Assembly: GCF_900239935.1 (NCBI RefSeq)
Contig: NZ_LT965928.1
Span: 3,057,520 to 3,121,519, forward strand
Source of the DNA: Pseudoalteromonas carrageenovora IAM 12662
GTDB taxonomy: Bacteria; Pseudomonadota; Gammaproteobacteria; Enterobacterales; Alteromonadaceae
Length of the DNA stretch: 64,000 nt
Direction: 5' to 3'
Under the pieces are notes generated by a model that saw nothing but the letters and a program-made list of their open reading frames with translations, ran no database searches and was not told where the DNA came from. The first letter of the stretch is position 1. Each line of letters begins with the position of its first letter. The translations under genes were made by a program, and so were the position numbers. Positions 55,282 through 64,000 of this stretch are shown here, in pieces.

Positions 55282-56679
55282 CTATAAATTCTCTTCCGCA
55301 AAAGAGGCTAAACGGCTGCGTACTACACCATTTAAATTAATCGTTGCGCTGCCTTCAAAATCTTTAAAACGCTCAACTATATACGTTAAGCCAGAAGTAA
55401 CAGGGGTTAGGTAATTACTGTCTATTTGCGCTAAGTTACCGCTACAAATAAGCTTTGTGCCTTCTCCGCAACGTGTAATAATTGTTTTTAGCTGAGAAGC
55501 CGTTAAATTTTGGCTTTCATCTAAAATTACCACCGCATTTTGAATGCTGCGCCCACGCATAAAGTTAACCGACTTAAATTGTATATTGGCTTTTTCCATA
55601 ATGTAGTTACGGCTAGAAATTGGGTTTTCATCGCCTTTGTGTAATACCTCAAGCGTATCGGTAATGGCAGCTAACCACGGCGCCATTTTCTCCTCCTCAG
55701 TGCCAGGTAAAAAACCAATAGACTCAGCAATTTCTGGAGTGTTACGCGTTACAATTACCTTATCGTAAATACCTTTTTCAATAACCATTTCAAGTGCACT
55801 GGCAAGCGCTAGCAATGTTTTACCGCACCCTGCAGGCCCGGTTAAAATAACAAGTTCAATACTTGGATCTAGCAACGCATCAAGCGCCATACCCTGATAA
55901 ATATTTTTAGGTTTAACACCCCACGCGTGTTGATGCATTAGTCGCTCAACGCTTATGTCTTTTAATGTAATATGTTCATCGTCGTACGATTTTACCCGCG
56001 CTGCAAAGTGCTCACCGCCATCGAGCAAATACTCGTTACAAAACACATCCGGTATTAAATTTTTAGAAACATGATGATAGGTATCACGACCGCTTTGCTC
56101 GGTATTACATTGCCCCACATGCTGCCAAAAATCCCCTTCTATTTTTTTATAGCCACTAGTTAGTAATGCAATATCGTCAATTAGTTGGTCGGTTCTATAA
56201 TCTTCAACATATTTAAGGCCAGCCCCTTTAGCTTTAAGGCGCATATTGATGTCTTTTGTTACTAATACAATTTTTGAATCGCTGTGCTGCTTTTGTAAAT
56301 GTACGGCGCAGTTAATAATACGGTGGTCGTTTTCGTTACCCGGTAGGCCAGAGATTGAATCGGCAAATAAATGATCATTTACAATTATAAGGGTGCCTGT
56401 TGAGCTTTCTTTGGCCTTTTTGTTACTTGGTAATGCTACGCCTTGCAGCATTTGTTCGGGAGTTGCGTTTTTTAATACCTCATCTAAGCCTCTAATAGCT
56501 ACACGTGCATCGCGGCTTACGTCGTGTTTTCTGTCTTTAATGTGGTCGAGCTCTTCAAGTACCGTCATGGGAATTACAACGTTATGTTCTTGAAATGACA
56601 AATAAGCGAGGGGTTCGTGCAACAGTACATTGGTGTCTAGCACATACATTTTACTTTCAAGGTTCGAAGCTTTTTCCAT
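55282..56679 (-). CDS. PhoH2: PIN-domain ribonuclease fused to PhoH ATPase
   Basis: 465 residues. The N-terminal PIN domain (about 11-150) has acidic residues in MYVLDTNVLLHE and IVNDHLFADS and a late VTKDINMRLKA. The PhoH ATPase domain has Walker A TGPAGCGKTLLA near residue 280 and Walker B VVILDESQNLTASQL. The family couples RNA unwinding to cleavage. ATG 56679 follows AAGGAAA. In related bacteria it is often next to toxin-antitoxin-like genes, but none is seen here. Confidence 0.9.
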   Translation of the reverse strand: MEKASNLESKMYVLDTNVLLHEPLAYLSFQEHNVVIPMTVLEELDHIKDRKHDVSRDARVAIRGLDEVLKNATPEQMLQGVALPSNKKAKESSTGTLIIVNDHLFADSISGLPGNENDHRIINCAVHLQKQHSDSKIVLVTKDINMRLKAKGAGLKYVEDYRTDQLIDDIALLTSGYKKIEGDFWQHVGQCNTEQSGRDTYHHVSKNLIPDVFCNEYLLDGGEHFAARVKSYDDEHITLKDISVERLMHQHAWGVKPKNIYQGMALDALLDPSIELVILTGPAGCGKTLLALASALEMVIEKGIYDKVIVTRNTPEIAESIGFLPGTEEEKMAPWLAAITDTLEVLHKGDENPISSRNYIMEKANIQFKSVNFMRGRSIQNAVVILDESQNLTASQLKTIITRCGEGTKLICSGNLAQIDSNYLTPVTSGLTYIVERFKDFEGSATINLNGVVRSRLASFAEENL

Positions 56680-56985
56680 AGCACTTTCCTTACGTTTTAT
56701 GATTTTTATGCTATACCAAAATAACTAAGTAAAACGGGCCAAAACTCAAACCTGCAATACTTAATTGCTAAGGCATAATGTAAGTTTAGTCTATTTGTCA
56801 TAAAAGTCCGTTTTATTACAAACTAGATATAGTTTTTATTTACCTAAAAAAGAGCCACAAACAAGCGGTTTTAATAGTAATAATTAACACTTACAAAATT
56901 AATTAAAAGTGAGCCAAATAGCGCCTTGCAGTGGTGTTATGTAACAGGTAACATAGCCGCCTTTTTCTTCATAGACGAGACATAC
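56680..56985. other. Divergent spacer between phoH2 and rapA
   Basis: About 305 AT-rich bases. An upstream extension of the rapA frame (to 56926) is open but not conserved. I see no convincing promoter box, repeat or RNA structure in it. Confidence 0.5.
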
Positions 56986-59880
56986 ATGAATTTTTCCTTA
57001 GGTCAGCGTTGGATCAGTGATACAGAGTCAGATTTAGGATTAGGCACCGTAGTTGCCATTGAAGGCCGTCAGGTCAGCATTTTATTTCCTGCTAGTGGTG
57101 AAAACCGTGTTTATTCTAGTGCAGAAGCACCTGTTACCCGTGTGGCATTTAATCCTGGCGATGTGATCAAAAGCGTTGAAGAATGGGAATTAGAAGTAGA
57201 GTCTATTGAAGTTCAGGGGGAACTACTTTGTTACGTAGGGTCGCGTGTTGATACCGGCGAAGAAGCAAAGTTAAAAGAAACCTTTTTAGATCATTTTATT
57301 AAGTTTAATAAACCACAAGATCGTTTATTTGCAGGCCAAATAGATCGCTTTGATCGTTATACACTTCGCTACCAAACTTGGCAGCACCAGTTTGAACGCC
57401 AGCAATCACCTATTAAGGGCTTAATTGGCCAGCGTGCTAACCTTATTCCGCATCAGCTTTATATTGCACAAGAAGTAGGTAAACGTTTTGCACCACGCGT
57501 ATTACTGTCTGATGAAGTAGGCCTAGGTAAAACGATTGAAGCAGGCATGATTTTACACCAACAAATCATTAGTGGCCGTGCAAGCCGCGTACTTATTGTT
57601 GTGCCTGAAAACCTACAGCACCAATGGTTAGTAGAAATGCTACGTCGCTTTAACTTACGTTTTTCTATTTTTGATGAAGAGCGGTGTGACGAAGCCTTTG
57701 CCGATTCGCCAAACGTATTTGATACAGAGCAGCTAGTGCTTACAAGCCTTGAGTTTTTAACTAAGAAAAAACGCTGGTTTGAACAAGCAACACTTGCTGA
57801 CTGGGACTTATTAGTTGTTGATGAAGCGCACCACTTAAGCATTAATAACGGAAAACCAAGTACTGAATATCAACGAATGGCTGAACTTAGCCAAGATATT
57901 CCAGGCCTTATTTTACTTACCGCTACACCTGATCAACTAGGTCATAGCAGTCACTTTGCGCGCTTACAACTACTCGACCCAGACCGTTTTTACGACTACG
58001 ACGTATTTAAAGAAGAAGAAGCAAATTATAAAGACGTAGCGCAAGCGGCAAATCAGTTATTGCAAGAGCAAGCACTAGACGATACAGCTAAAGCGACACT
58101 TATCGAGCTATTAAAAGAAACGGACATTACCGATATTCTTGCAAAAGCACAGCAAGGTGATTTACCAGCACGTAAAGAAATACTCAACATGCTGCTCGAT
58201 CGTCACGGTACTGGCCGTATATTATTCAGAAACAGCCGTAGTGGCATTGATGGCTACCCTAGCCGTAAACTGCACGCCTACCCAATGGCATTACCAAAGC
58301 AGTACAAAACAGCTATGTCGGTACTAGGTAACATGGGTGGTATTCAAAACGCTGAACTAAGTGCACATCGCGCTCTTTTCCCAGAAAAAATATTTCAAGA
58401 ATTTGAAGGCGAAAGTGCAAGCTGGGGATTATTTGACCCACGTGTAGATTGGTTAATCGAAACACTTAAAACGCTTAAACACGAAAAAGTACTCCTTATT
58501 TGTGCCAAAGCCGAAACCGCTATTAGCCTTGAGCAAATACTTCGTGAACGCGAAGCGATTAAAGCCTCGGTTTTCCACGAAGATATGTCGATTATAGAGC
58601 GTGACCGCGCGGCTGCATTTTTTGCCGACGAATACGACAATGCACAAATACTATTGTGTTCAGAAATTGGCTCAGAAGGTCGTAACTTCCAGTTCTCGCA
58701 TCATTTAGTGTTATTTGATTTACCACTAAACCCTGATTTACTTGAGCAACGTATTGGCCGACTTGACCGCATAGGTCAAACACAAGACGTGAATATTCAC
58801 GTGCCATATTTTGAAAACACAGCTCAAGAAGTATTACTGCGTTGGTACAACGAAGGCCTAGATGCCTTTGAAACTACATCAACCACAGGTCAGTTATTAT
58901 ATAAAGAGTTTCGCGAAGATTTACTTGAATACATTTCAGCACATAACTGTGATGAAGACGAGCTAGATCCAATGCTAGAACAAGTGGCGCAACAAAATGC
59001 CGTGCTACGTAAAAAAATGGAAAGTGGACGAGACCGTTTATTAGAGCTACATTCTTCTGGCCAAGGTGCTGCTGACTCTCTGGTTACCGACATTGAAAAG
59101 CTCGACAATCAGTTTGAGCTTCCAAGTTACATGATCAACGTATTCGACACCTTCGGCGTAAGCCAAGAAGACAAAGGCGAAAACACGATTATATTAAAGC
59201 CAACAGAGCATATGCTAAACGCCTCGTTCCCAAGCTTAAAAGAAGACGGTATGACAGTCACATTCGACCGTGACACTGCACTTTCACAAGAAGATGTACA
59301 TTTTATTAGCTGGGATCACCCAATGGTGCAAGGCACTATGGACATGATTTGTGACGACGACTTTGGTAGCGCATCGGTTGCACTGCTTAAAAACAAAAAA
59401 TTACCACCGGGTACCTTTTTTGTTGAGTTGATATTTGTTGCCGAAGCAATGGCCCCAAAAGTATTGCAAGTTGGTCGCTTTTTACCGCCAACACCTATTC
59501 GTATATTACTTGATAAAGCAGGTAATAACTTAGGTGAAAACGTAGCGTTTGATGGCTTTAACCAACAACTTTCAGCCGTGGGTCGCCAAACAGCAAGTAA
59601 ACTTGCTGGTGCACTGCAAAGTGCTATTCACCCAATGATCAACAATGCAAAAGACATGGCGCAAGAAAAACTAGAAGTGATTCGTGAAGCCTCTTTAACT
59701 AAAATGCAAAGTACGCTAGGTGAAGAGCAATCTCGTTTAGAAGCCCTTAAACAAATTAACCCGAATATTCGCCAAGAGGAAATTACTTTCTTCGATAAGC
59801 AGCGCAGCGAGCTGAGCACGCATATTGAAAAAGCGCAGTTACAACTTGATGCAATTCGCTTAATTGTGGTTTCGCACTAA
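56986..59880 (+). CDS. rapA: RNA polymerase-associated helicase-like ATPase RapA
   Basis: 964 residues from ATG 56986 (E. coli RapA 968), beginning MNFSLGQRWISDTESDLGLG. Swi2/Snf2 motifs are present: DEVGLGKTIEAG (I, 176-187), VVDEAHHLS with DEAH at 279-282 (II), LLTATP (III), and the C-lobe LLICAKAET, CSEIGSEGRNFQF and QRIGRLDRIGQ (VI). It recycles RNA polymerase after transcription. The earlier in-frame start at 56926 gives a non-conserved extension. A strong terminator follows. Confidence 0.96.
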   Translation: MNFSLGQRWISDTESDLGLGTVVAIEGRQVSILFPASGENRVYSSAEAPVTRVAFNPGDVIKSVEEWELEVESIEVQGELLCYVGSRVDTGEEAKLKETFLDHFIKFNKPQDRLFAGQIDRFDRYTLRYQTWQHQFERQQSPIKGLIGQRANLIPHQLYIAQEVGKRFAPRVLLSDEVGLGKTIEAGMILHQQIISGRASRVLIVVPENLQHQWLVEMLRRFNLRFSIFDEERCDEAFADSPNVFDTEQLVLTSLEFLTKKKRWFEQATLADWDLLVVDEAHHLSINNGKPSTEYQRMAELSQDIPGLILLTATPDQLGHSSHFARLQLLDPDRFYDYDVFKEEEANYKDVAQAANQLLQEQALDDTAKATLIELLKETDITDILAKAQQGDLPARKEILNMLLDRHGTGRILFRNSRSGIDGYPSRKLHAYPMALPKQYKTAMSVLGNMGGIQNAELSAHRALFPEKIFQEFEGESASWGLFDPRVDWLIETLKTLKHEKVLLICAKAETAISLEQILREREAIKASVFHEDMSIIERDRAAAFFADEYDNAQILLCSEIGSEGRNFQFSHHLVLFDLPLNPDLLEQRIGRLDRIGQTQDVNIHVPYFENTAQEVLLRWYNEGLDAFETTSTTGQLLYKEFREDLLEYISAHNCDEDELDPMLEQVAQQNAVLRKKMESGRDRLLELHSSGQGAADSLVTDIEKLDNQFELPSYMINVFDTFGVSQEDKGENTIILKPTEHMLNASFPSLKEDGMTVTFDRDTALSQEDVHFISWDHPMVQGTMDMICDDDFGSASVALLKNKKLPPGTFFVELIFVAEAMAPKVLQVGRFLPPTPIRILLDKAGNNLGENVAFDGFNQQLSAVGRQTASKLAGALQSAIHPMINNAKDMAQEKLEVIREASLTKMQSTLGEEQSRLEALKQINPNIRQEEITFFDKQRSELSTHIEKAQLQLDAIRLIVVSH

Positions 59881-59945
59881 GGTTTTTTGAGCTTTAAGTT
59901 TATAGCTGTCAGTCGTTAGTAAAAAATTAAAAATGACAGCTTAAT

Positions 59946-59974
59946 AAAGCGCGGTATTTATACCGCGCTTTTTT
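59946..59974 (+). terminator. rapA terminator
   Basis: AAAGCGCGGTA and TACCGCGCTTT (11-bp arms) around TTTA, then a T-run. Confidence 0.9.
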
Positions 59975-60090
59975 ATGCATCAGAAAACTGCATATAAGTT
60001 AGGAGCCTTTGTACAGGCTGAGAATGTTTTCCTTGAGCCTTTTCCTTCGCTCCCCTAAAATAGCGCCCTGCAAAATTACTGAGGTCGGCC

Positions 60091-60744
60091 GTGTTAGTTA
60101 ATTACAATCCCCCAATGAGTCCGTATTTAACCATACTCTATCAAGATGACGACTTACTCATTGTTAATAAGCCAAGTGAGTTATTAACGGTTCCGGGTAA
60201 AGATCCAAAACATGCCGATAGTTTAATTAACCGCGTTAATCGCGTTTTTCCAACAGCTAAAATAGTTCATCGTTTAGATATGGCTACCTCAGGTATATTG
60301 TGTTTGGCAATGAATAAGGCGGCGCATAGGCATTTAAGTATGCAGTTTCAAGAACGCGAAACCGCAAAACGTTACATTGCACGCGTCTACGGACTGCTTG
60401 AACACCCTAACGGTTCAGTAGATTTACCGCTTATTTGCGACTGGCCTAATCGCCCTAAACAAATGGTTGACCATGAAAGAGGTAAACCTTCGCTTACACA
60501 TTATAAAATACTCACGCGCGAAGCTAATGCTACCCGCGTAGAGCTCACTCCAATAACAGGGCGTTCGCATCAATTGCGTGTGCATATGTTAAGCCTTGGC
60601 CACCCTATTTTAGGTGATAGGTTATACGCCCATAAAGATGCACTCGCTGCTGCACCTCGCTTACAATTGCATGCACAAATGCTTACATTAAAGCACCCAG
60701 TTACTGAGCAAGTACTTACTTTTGAAGTTGAGCCTGAATTTTAA
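60091..60744 (+). CDS. rluA: Dual-specificity 23S rRNA/tRNA pseudouridine synthase RluA
   Basis: 217 residues from GTG 60091; LVNYNPPMSPYLTILYQDDD matches the E. coli start region. Catalytic Asp63 lies in HRLDMATSG (E. coli Asp64), with VNKPSELLTVPGK before it and TGRSHQLRVHMLSLGHPILG after it. It makes pseudouridine 746 in 23S rRNA and 32 in some tRNAs. ATG 60115 is a possible alternative start but would remove the conserved NYNPP. The MITE-like element starts 14 bp after the stop. Confidence 0.95.
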   Translation: MLVNYNPPMSPYLTILYQDDDLLIVNKPSELLTVPGKDPKHADSLINRVNRVFPTAKIVHRLDMATSGILCLAMNKAAHRHLSMQFQERETAKRYIARVYGLLEHPNGSVDLPLICDWPNRPKQMVDHERGKPSLTHYKILTREANATRVELTPITGRSHQLRVHMLSLGHPILGDRLYAHKDALAAAPRLQLHAQMLTLKHPVTEQVLTFEVEPEF

Positions 60745-60758
60745 TAAGCTCAATGACC

Positions 60759-61118
60759 AGGGCGTGTTGATCTTTGCGGATTGAAATTTGTTCAATCTAG
60801 GGGCGATTAAATCGCGGCGCGAGGTTTGTAACCTAGTGGCTCGGTAACTGCTCCTGCGTTACCCTACTGGCTTACATCCATGTAAGAATAAGTAAAAACC
60901 GAGTAAAGCTTCCGCGTCCTGCTCACGCCCCTTACCTACATCCATGTAGGCAACAAAGAGTTTATCGCCCCTAGGCAGAACCCGAAGGGCAGCGCATGTT
61001 TGGCATTTATGCTGCGTTATCGCCTATTTATGGGGAGTAACCACACTTCATAGGCTCTGCCTTGCCTAAAAACCAAACATACTGCTGTAAATTTAACCAT
61101 CAAAGATCAACACGCCCT
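60759..61118. mobile_element. 360-bp MITE-like element with 18-bp terminal inverted repeats
   Basis: The left end AGGGCGTGTTGATCTTTG (60759-60776) is the exact inverse of the right end (61101-61118), and similarity continues weakly for about ten more bases. No open frame resembling a transposase lies inside. An inner pair of perfect 11-bp inverse repeats (CTAGGGGCGAT 60797-60807 and ATCGCCCCTAG 60964-60974) bounds a 178-bp core with two copies of ACATCCATGTA. The right part is related to 26521-26639. I see no clear target-site duplication. It looks like a non-autonomous element; which transposase would move it is unknown. Confidence 0.85.
60797..60974. repeat. Inner inverted-repeat module nested in the MITE-like element
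   Basis: The module is bounded by CTAGGGGCGAT and ATCGCCCCTAG. Inside, TTACATCCATGTAAG (about 60872) and CTACATCCATGTAGG (about 60941) are two small palindromes. If removed, the outer element would be about 182 bp, near the size of ordinary small MITEs. Confidence 0.6.
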
Positions 61119-61185
61119 AACTAAATTATTAAACTTTTAGTTAACTAGGCCGATACTTAACTAATGACTATTAGTTGAGTGTGTT

Positions 61186-62118
61186 ATGGTTTTTTTGCAA
61201 TTATTTAAAAAGATTTTGTGTTGCTTAGCGTTTAGCTACTCAGTTTTTTTAGCTCTACCTGCAACTGCGGTTGAGCATATTGCTCCTCCTGCACTTTCAA
61301 GTATTGAAAACAGCGATATCGAACGCCTACTCCCCAACGCTGAAATAAAACCAATTCTTGCTGGCGATACCGAATTTTTGAGCCTTTATAGCGAATATAT
61401 GAGCAGCAATTTTAGAGGGGTTGTTTTACTTATTCCGGATTGGCATTCAGTCCCTACGAATAACTCAGGTATGAGCTTTCTTCGTAAAGAGCTTAACAAC
61501 TTAGGTTACACAACCTACGCTATGACTGTGCCAGATATAGATTGGCAAGCAAAAAAAATGAAACCTGTTACGCCAACTGACGCTGTAGAAACCTCAACCA
61601 GCGATGAGTCTAAAAGTGATGCTAATGAACCTGAGAAACAAAGCGCAGAGCCACACTATGTTAGTGCAATTGAGCCTGTAAATAATGATGTGCTTGAAGA
61701 CTACAAAACTAATCTAATACTACGCTACGAAGCGCTCTATCAAACAGCGATGGCTGAGCCCAGTAATATTGTTGTAATAGCCCAAGGAGCGAGTGCAGGC
61801 ATGTTACTTGAGTATTATGCAGATTTCCCAGAGTCTAAAATTAATGCTTTTGTTAGTTTAAGCAGCTACTTACCGAATGCTCAACGCAATGAAGAGTTAA
61901 GCCAAGCAACATCGTTAGTAGCCCCTGCGTTACTTGATATTTACTACACAAACGACAGTACTGACATTTTGCTTAGCCTTAAAAACCGCAAGCGCTGGGT
62001 TAACCGAAACGCTAAGTTTGATTACCGTCAGCGCCAGCTTTTTGGTATGCGAAACGCCCCACAGCAGCACGCACGTTTAAGCAAAGAAATAGACGGATTT
62101 TTACGCCGCCTTTTTTAA
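61186..62118 (+). CDS. DUF3530 family alpha/beta-hydrolase-like secreted protein
   Basis: 310 residues with an N-terminal signal peptide (about 1-28). FRGVVLLIPDWHSVPTNN is the opening beta-strand and oxyanion region of DUF3530. AQGASAGM has the G-x-S-x-G elbow with Ser203. Between them (about 135-165) lies a low-complexity acidic insert rich in Ser, Glu and Asp. Function is unknown; a periplasmic esterase is plausible. Its end overlaps that of the convergent djlA by 18 bp. Confidence 0.8.
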   Translation: MVFLQLFKKILCCLAFSYSVFLALPATAVEHIAPPALSSIENSDIERLLPNAEIKPILAGDTEFLSLYSEYMSSNFRGVVLLIPDWHSVPTNNSGMSFLRKELNNLGYTTYAMTVPDIDWQAKKMKPVTPTDAVETSTSDESKSDANEPEKQSAEPHYVSAIEPVNNDVLEDYKTNLILRYEALYQTAMAEPSNIVVIAQGASAGMLLEYYADFPESKINAFVSLSSYLPNAQRNEELSQATSLVAPALLDIYYTNDSTDILLSLKNRKRWVNRNAKFDYRQRQLFGMRNAPQQHARLSKEIDGFLRRLF

Positions 62119-62961
62119 GTACTCGTAAGCTGCCTGTATGTCTTGGCTTTTTTTAACCGCAACTTCCATCATGTGCTTTGGTAACCCTTGCGACACAAGT
62201 TTATCAGGATGATGCTGCGCCATTAATTTTCGATATGCGACTTTAATATCTCGCGCAGTAGCGTCGCTATTTAACCCTAGTAACGCAAGTGCTTGTGAGC
62301 GGTTCATACTATTATCTGGCGGTACGTGATGCCCAGAACCTTCACGGTAACTACTACTTTGACCTTGTTGCTGTTGCTTGTAACGCTGCTGTTGCTGCCT
62401 AAAATTAAACTCAGCTTGGTAACGTTTTAAAACAAATGCAAAATGAGGTTTAGAAATACCTAACTGCTTACTTACCTGTGCTAATAACTGTTTTTCTTGC
62501 TCAGCTAATACACCATCAGAAAACGCCATTTGAATTTGTATCTCTAAAAACAGCTGCAATAAATCGTGGCGAGTGGTAAAGCGCTCCTTAAAATCGCTTA
62601 CGGTTTCTTTTAAAGAGAAATCACTTTCTTTACCCGCTTGAAATGCATGTTGAGCTTCGCGACGTTCATCGCCTTTTAAGCCCATTTCATCCATAAATAA
62701 ATTAGCTGCTTTTATATGTACTTCGCTTACACGGCCATTCGATTTTGCAATGTGCCCCATAACCGCAAAGCAACTTGAGAAAAATAATGCTTGGCGTTCA
62801 TGTACATCATCACCTTTAAATAAGCTTGAAAAGCCACCGGCTTTGTCAAAATCGTTTTTAAGGCTTTTATCAAATAAATGACCTAGGTATAAACCTAATA
62901 TGGCACCAAAAATTTTGCCAAACATAAAGCCAAAACAAAAACCGAGAATTTTTCCCCACAT
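62101..62961 (-). CDS. djlA: DjlA, membrane-anchored DnaJ-like co-chaperone
   Basis: 286 residues. A glycine-rich N-terminal membrane helix (about 3-30, GFCFGFMFGKIFGAILGLYLG) has the DjlA dimerising pattern. A TerB-like helical domain (about 50-180) and a Gln-rich linker follow. The C-terminal J domain (about 220-286) has HPD near 251-253 and AYRKLMAQHHPDKL. It stimulates DnaK at the inner membrane and is linked in enterics to the Rcs stress path. Confidence 0.94.
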   Translation of the reverse strand: MWGKILGFCFGFMFGKIFGAILGLYLGHLFDKSLKNDFDKAGGFSSLFKGDDVHERQALFFSSCFAVMGHIAKSNGRVSEVHIKAANLFMDEMGLKGDERREAQHAFQAGKESDFSLKETVSDFKERFTTRHDLLQLFLEIQIQMAFSDGVLAEQEKQLLAQVSKQLGISKPHFAFVLKRYQAEFNFRQQQQRYKQQQQGQSSSYREGSGHHVPPDNSMNRSQALALLGLNSDATARDIKVAYRKLMAQHHPDKLVSQGLPKHMMEVAVKKSQDIQAAYEYLKKAA

Positions 62962-62990
62962 TTATAATACTGCCTTTTTAAAATTAATAT

Positions 62991-63650
62991 TTACTGCGCT
63001 TTTAAACGTTTGTTTAATTCATCCAAACGCGCTGGCGTGCCAATGTCATCCCATTGTCCAATATAGAGCTCAGTAGAGACTAAATGTTCATTTAACTTTT
63101 CTCGTAATATTGGCCCTAAAGGCCGAACTCCTTGGGCTAACCCTTTAAAAAAGTCAGCGTGGTATCTACTGATCCCTGAAAACGTATATTTTTGGCTCTC
63201 ATCCGATAAATGACTTAATGTAAAATCGCCATCAAGATTATGTGGCGGGTTTTCTATTAGTACTATATGCGCTTCGCCTGATTGTAAATGTAGCTGCATA
63301 AGCGCACTTACATCGTAATCAGTATATACATCGCCATTTATAACAATGAACGAATCACCTAACAGCGGTAACGCTTCAATAATACCGCCAGCAGTTTCAA
63401 GGCCGCCTTCAACCTCTTGGCTATAATTGATAGATACGCCAAATTGGCTACCATCTTTAAAATAATCTTTTATTTTATCACCTTGCCACGCGAGGTTTAT
63501 TACAATATCAGTAATGCCCGCCGCCTTTAGATTATTTATATGATGCTCAATAAGTGGTTTTTCAGCCACTTTTAACATTGGCTTTGGCATATTTTGCGTA
63601 AGTGGCATCATTCGCTTGCCGCGCCCTGCAGCTAAAATCATTGCTTTCAT
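62991..63650 (-). CDS. murU: MurU, N-acetylmuramate alpha-1-phosphate uridylyltransferase
   Basis: 219 residues from ATG 63650, selected because GGAG lies 5-6 bases upstream; the frame is open to 63707 but overlaps amgK. The nucleotidyltransferase signature is MILAAGRGKRMMPLT with KPMLKVAEKPLIEHH, then VINGDVYTDYD (metal Asp) and WDDIGTPARLDEL. With AmgK it turns N-acetylmuramate into UDP-MurNAc, a peptidoglycan recycling route that bypasses MurA. The ATG overlaps the amgK TGA (ATGA). Confidence 0.9.
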   Translation of the reverse strand: MKAMILAAGRGKRMMPLTQNMPKPMLKVAEKPLIEHHINNLKAAGITDIVINLAWQGDKIKDYFKDGSQFGVSINYSQEVEGGLETAGGIIEALPLLGDSFIVINGDVYTDYDVSALMQLHLQSGEAHIVLIENPPHNLDGDFTLSHLSDESQKYTFSGISRYHADFFKGLAQGVRPLGPILREKLNEHLVSTELYIGQWDDIGTPARLDELNKRLKAQ

Positions 63651-64000
63651 GTACGCTCCACAGCAAGTTGCTTTGTAACTTTTAGCACAATTGTGTTCTT
63701 TATCCACTCACTTAAATCACTAAGCTCTGAGTAATGTGCGGCTACTTCAACAATGTAATCGAGTGTTGGTAGAATATTATCTAAATAACCTGTTTTTGAA
63801 TCCCGCAAATATAGCCGACAAAATATGCCCGCGGCTTTTAAATGGCGCTGAATACCGGTTAAATCAAACCAATATTTAAATTCACTAAAAGAGGTATTTT
63901 TTACTAACCCTTGAGCGATAAATTCTTTATAAGCAAAATCAAGTAAGCTTGATAACTCACTTTCAGGTAGTTTGTAGTAGCAATCGCGCAATAGCGATAC
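63647..64000 (-). CDS. amgK: AmgK, N-acetylmuramate/N-acetylglucosamine anomeric kinase, 3' part
   Basis: Only the C-terminal 117 residues are in the window; the frame runs through the edge (the TTG at 63991 is internal). LLRDCYYKLPESEL and FKYWFDLTGIQRHLKAAGIF match the C-terminal part of the aminoglycoside-phosphotransferase fold of AmgK. The ATP-binding lobe and catalytic Asp lie beyond 64000. It overlaps murU by four bases, the same pair order as in pseudomonads. Confidence 0.85.
   Translation of the reverse strand, partial: VSLLRDCYYKLPESELSSLLDFAYKEFIAQGLVKNTSFSEFKYWFDLTGIQRHLKAAGIFCRLYLRDSKTGYLDNILPTLDYIVEVAAHYSELSDLSEWIKNTIVLKVTKQLAVERT

Noticed and set aside
56926-56985. 20-residue extension of RapA
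   Set aside because: Not present in RapA proteins, which begin at the MNFSLGQRW-type sequence.
60759-61118. CRISPR-like or small-RNA origin for the repeated ACATCCATGTA words
   Set aside because: Only two copies with unequal spacing, located inside an element with terminal inverted repeats.
1-64000. tRNA, rRNA, integrase, prophage or restriction/defence islands
   Set aside because: No cloverleaf-like sequence, conserved rRNA segment, phage structural gene, integrase or restriction enzyme was seen on either strand by reading; small RNAs cannot be excluded.

Overview
The window is a stretch of low-GC, gene-dense gammaproteobacterial chromosome. Protein sequences and gene order point to the Alteromonadales, most likely Pseudoalteromonas. 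This rests on three things: E. coli-like gene neighbourhoods (nudF-yqiB-cpdA-yqiA-parE opposite tolC; rsmE-gshB-yqgE-yqgF; pilTU opposite yggS-proC-yggT-rdgB-hemW), marine-type accessory genes, and a secreted alginate lyase whose catalytic residues have the spacing I remember for the PL18 enzyme aly-SJ02 of Pseudoalteromonas. I could run no database search, so the genus is an inference. I saw no rRNA, tRNA, CRISPR array, prophage or complete transposase gene.

Layout. 0-4 kb: the end of an Omp85-type outer-membrane barrel gene, a short MscS-like channel, then a minus-strand cassette of a retropepsin-like protease (RimB type), RimK and an AstE/aspartoacylase-type M14 enzyme. 4.3-7.3 kb: zntB, the alginate lyase and an 800-bp AT-rich gene-free stretch with operator-like palindromes. 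7.3-16.4 kb, minus strand: rraB-plsC, parC, a PQQ-type sugar dehydrogenase, parE, yqiA, cpdA, yqiB, nudF. 16.5-19.6 kb: tolC, an LpxL-type acyltransferase and a TcpQ-domain protein. 19.6-27.1 kb: glnE, a double-DUF350 membrane protein, an unrecognised protein, then rsmE-gshB-yqgE-yqgF. 27.2-33.8 kb: pilU/pilT opposite yggS-proC-yggT-DUF4426-rdgB-hemW. 33.8-40.9 kb: a DUF885 lipoprotein, an ankyrin-like protein, a SIMPL protein, a Pat/YfiQ-type protein acetyltransferase and a voltage-gated-type potassium channel. 40.9-56.7 kb: signalling genes, comprising a 1502-residue propeller-PAS-GGDEF-EAL sensor and a hybrid kinase with an overlapping response-regulator diguanylate cyclase. Small genes lie between them, followed by PhoH2. 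57-64 kb: rapA, rluA, a 360-bp MITE-like element, a DUF3530 protein, djlA and the murU-amgK peptidoglycan-recycling pair, with amgK cut by the window end.

Themes. Most genes are housekeeping: chromosome segregation, envelope and lipid synthesis, nitrogen control, glutathione and tetrapyrrole metabolism, and peptidoglycan recycling. The parts that merit a second look are the RimB-RimK-M14 cassette (a possible write/erase/proteolysis system for C-terminal glutamylation), the lone alginate lyase with GntR-type palindromes, the nested inverted-repeat element after rluA together with a decayed relative before yqgF, and the two c-di-GMP signalling loci. No clearly new defence or biosynthetic system was found.
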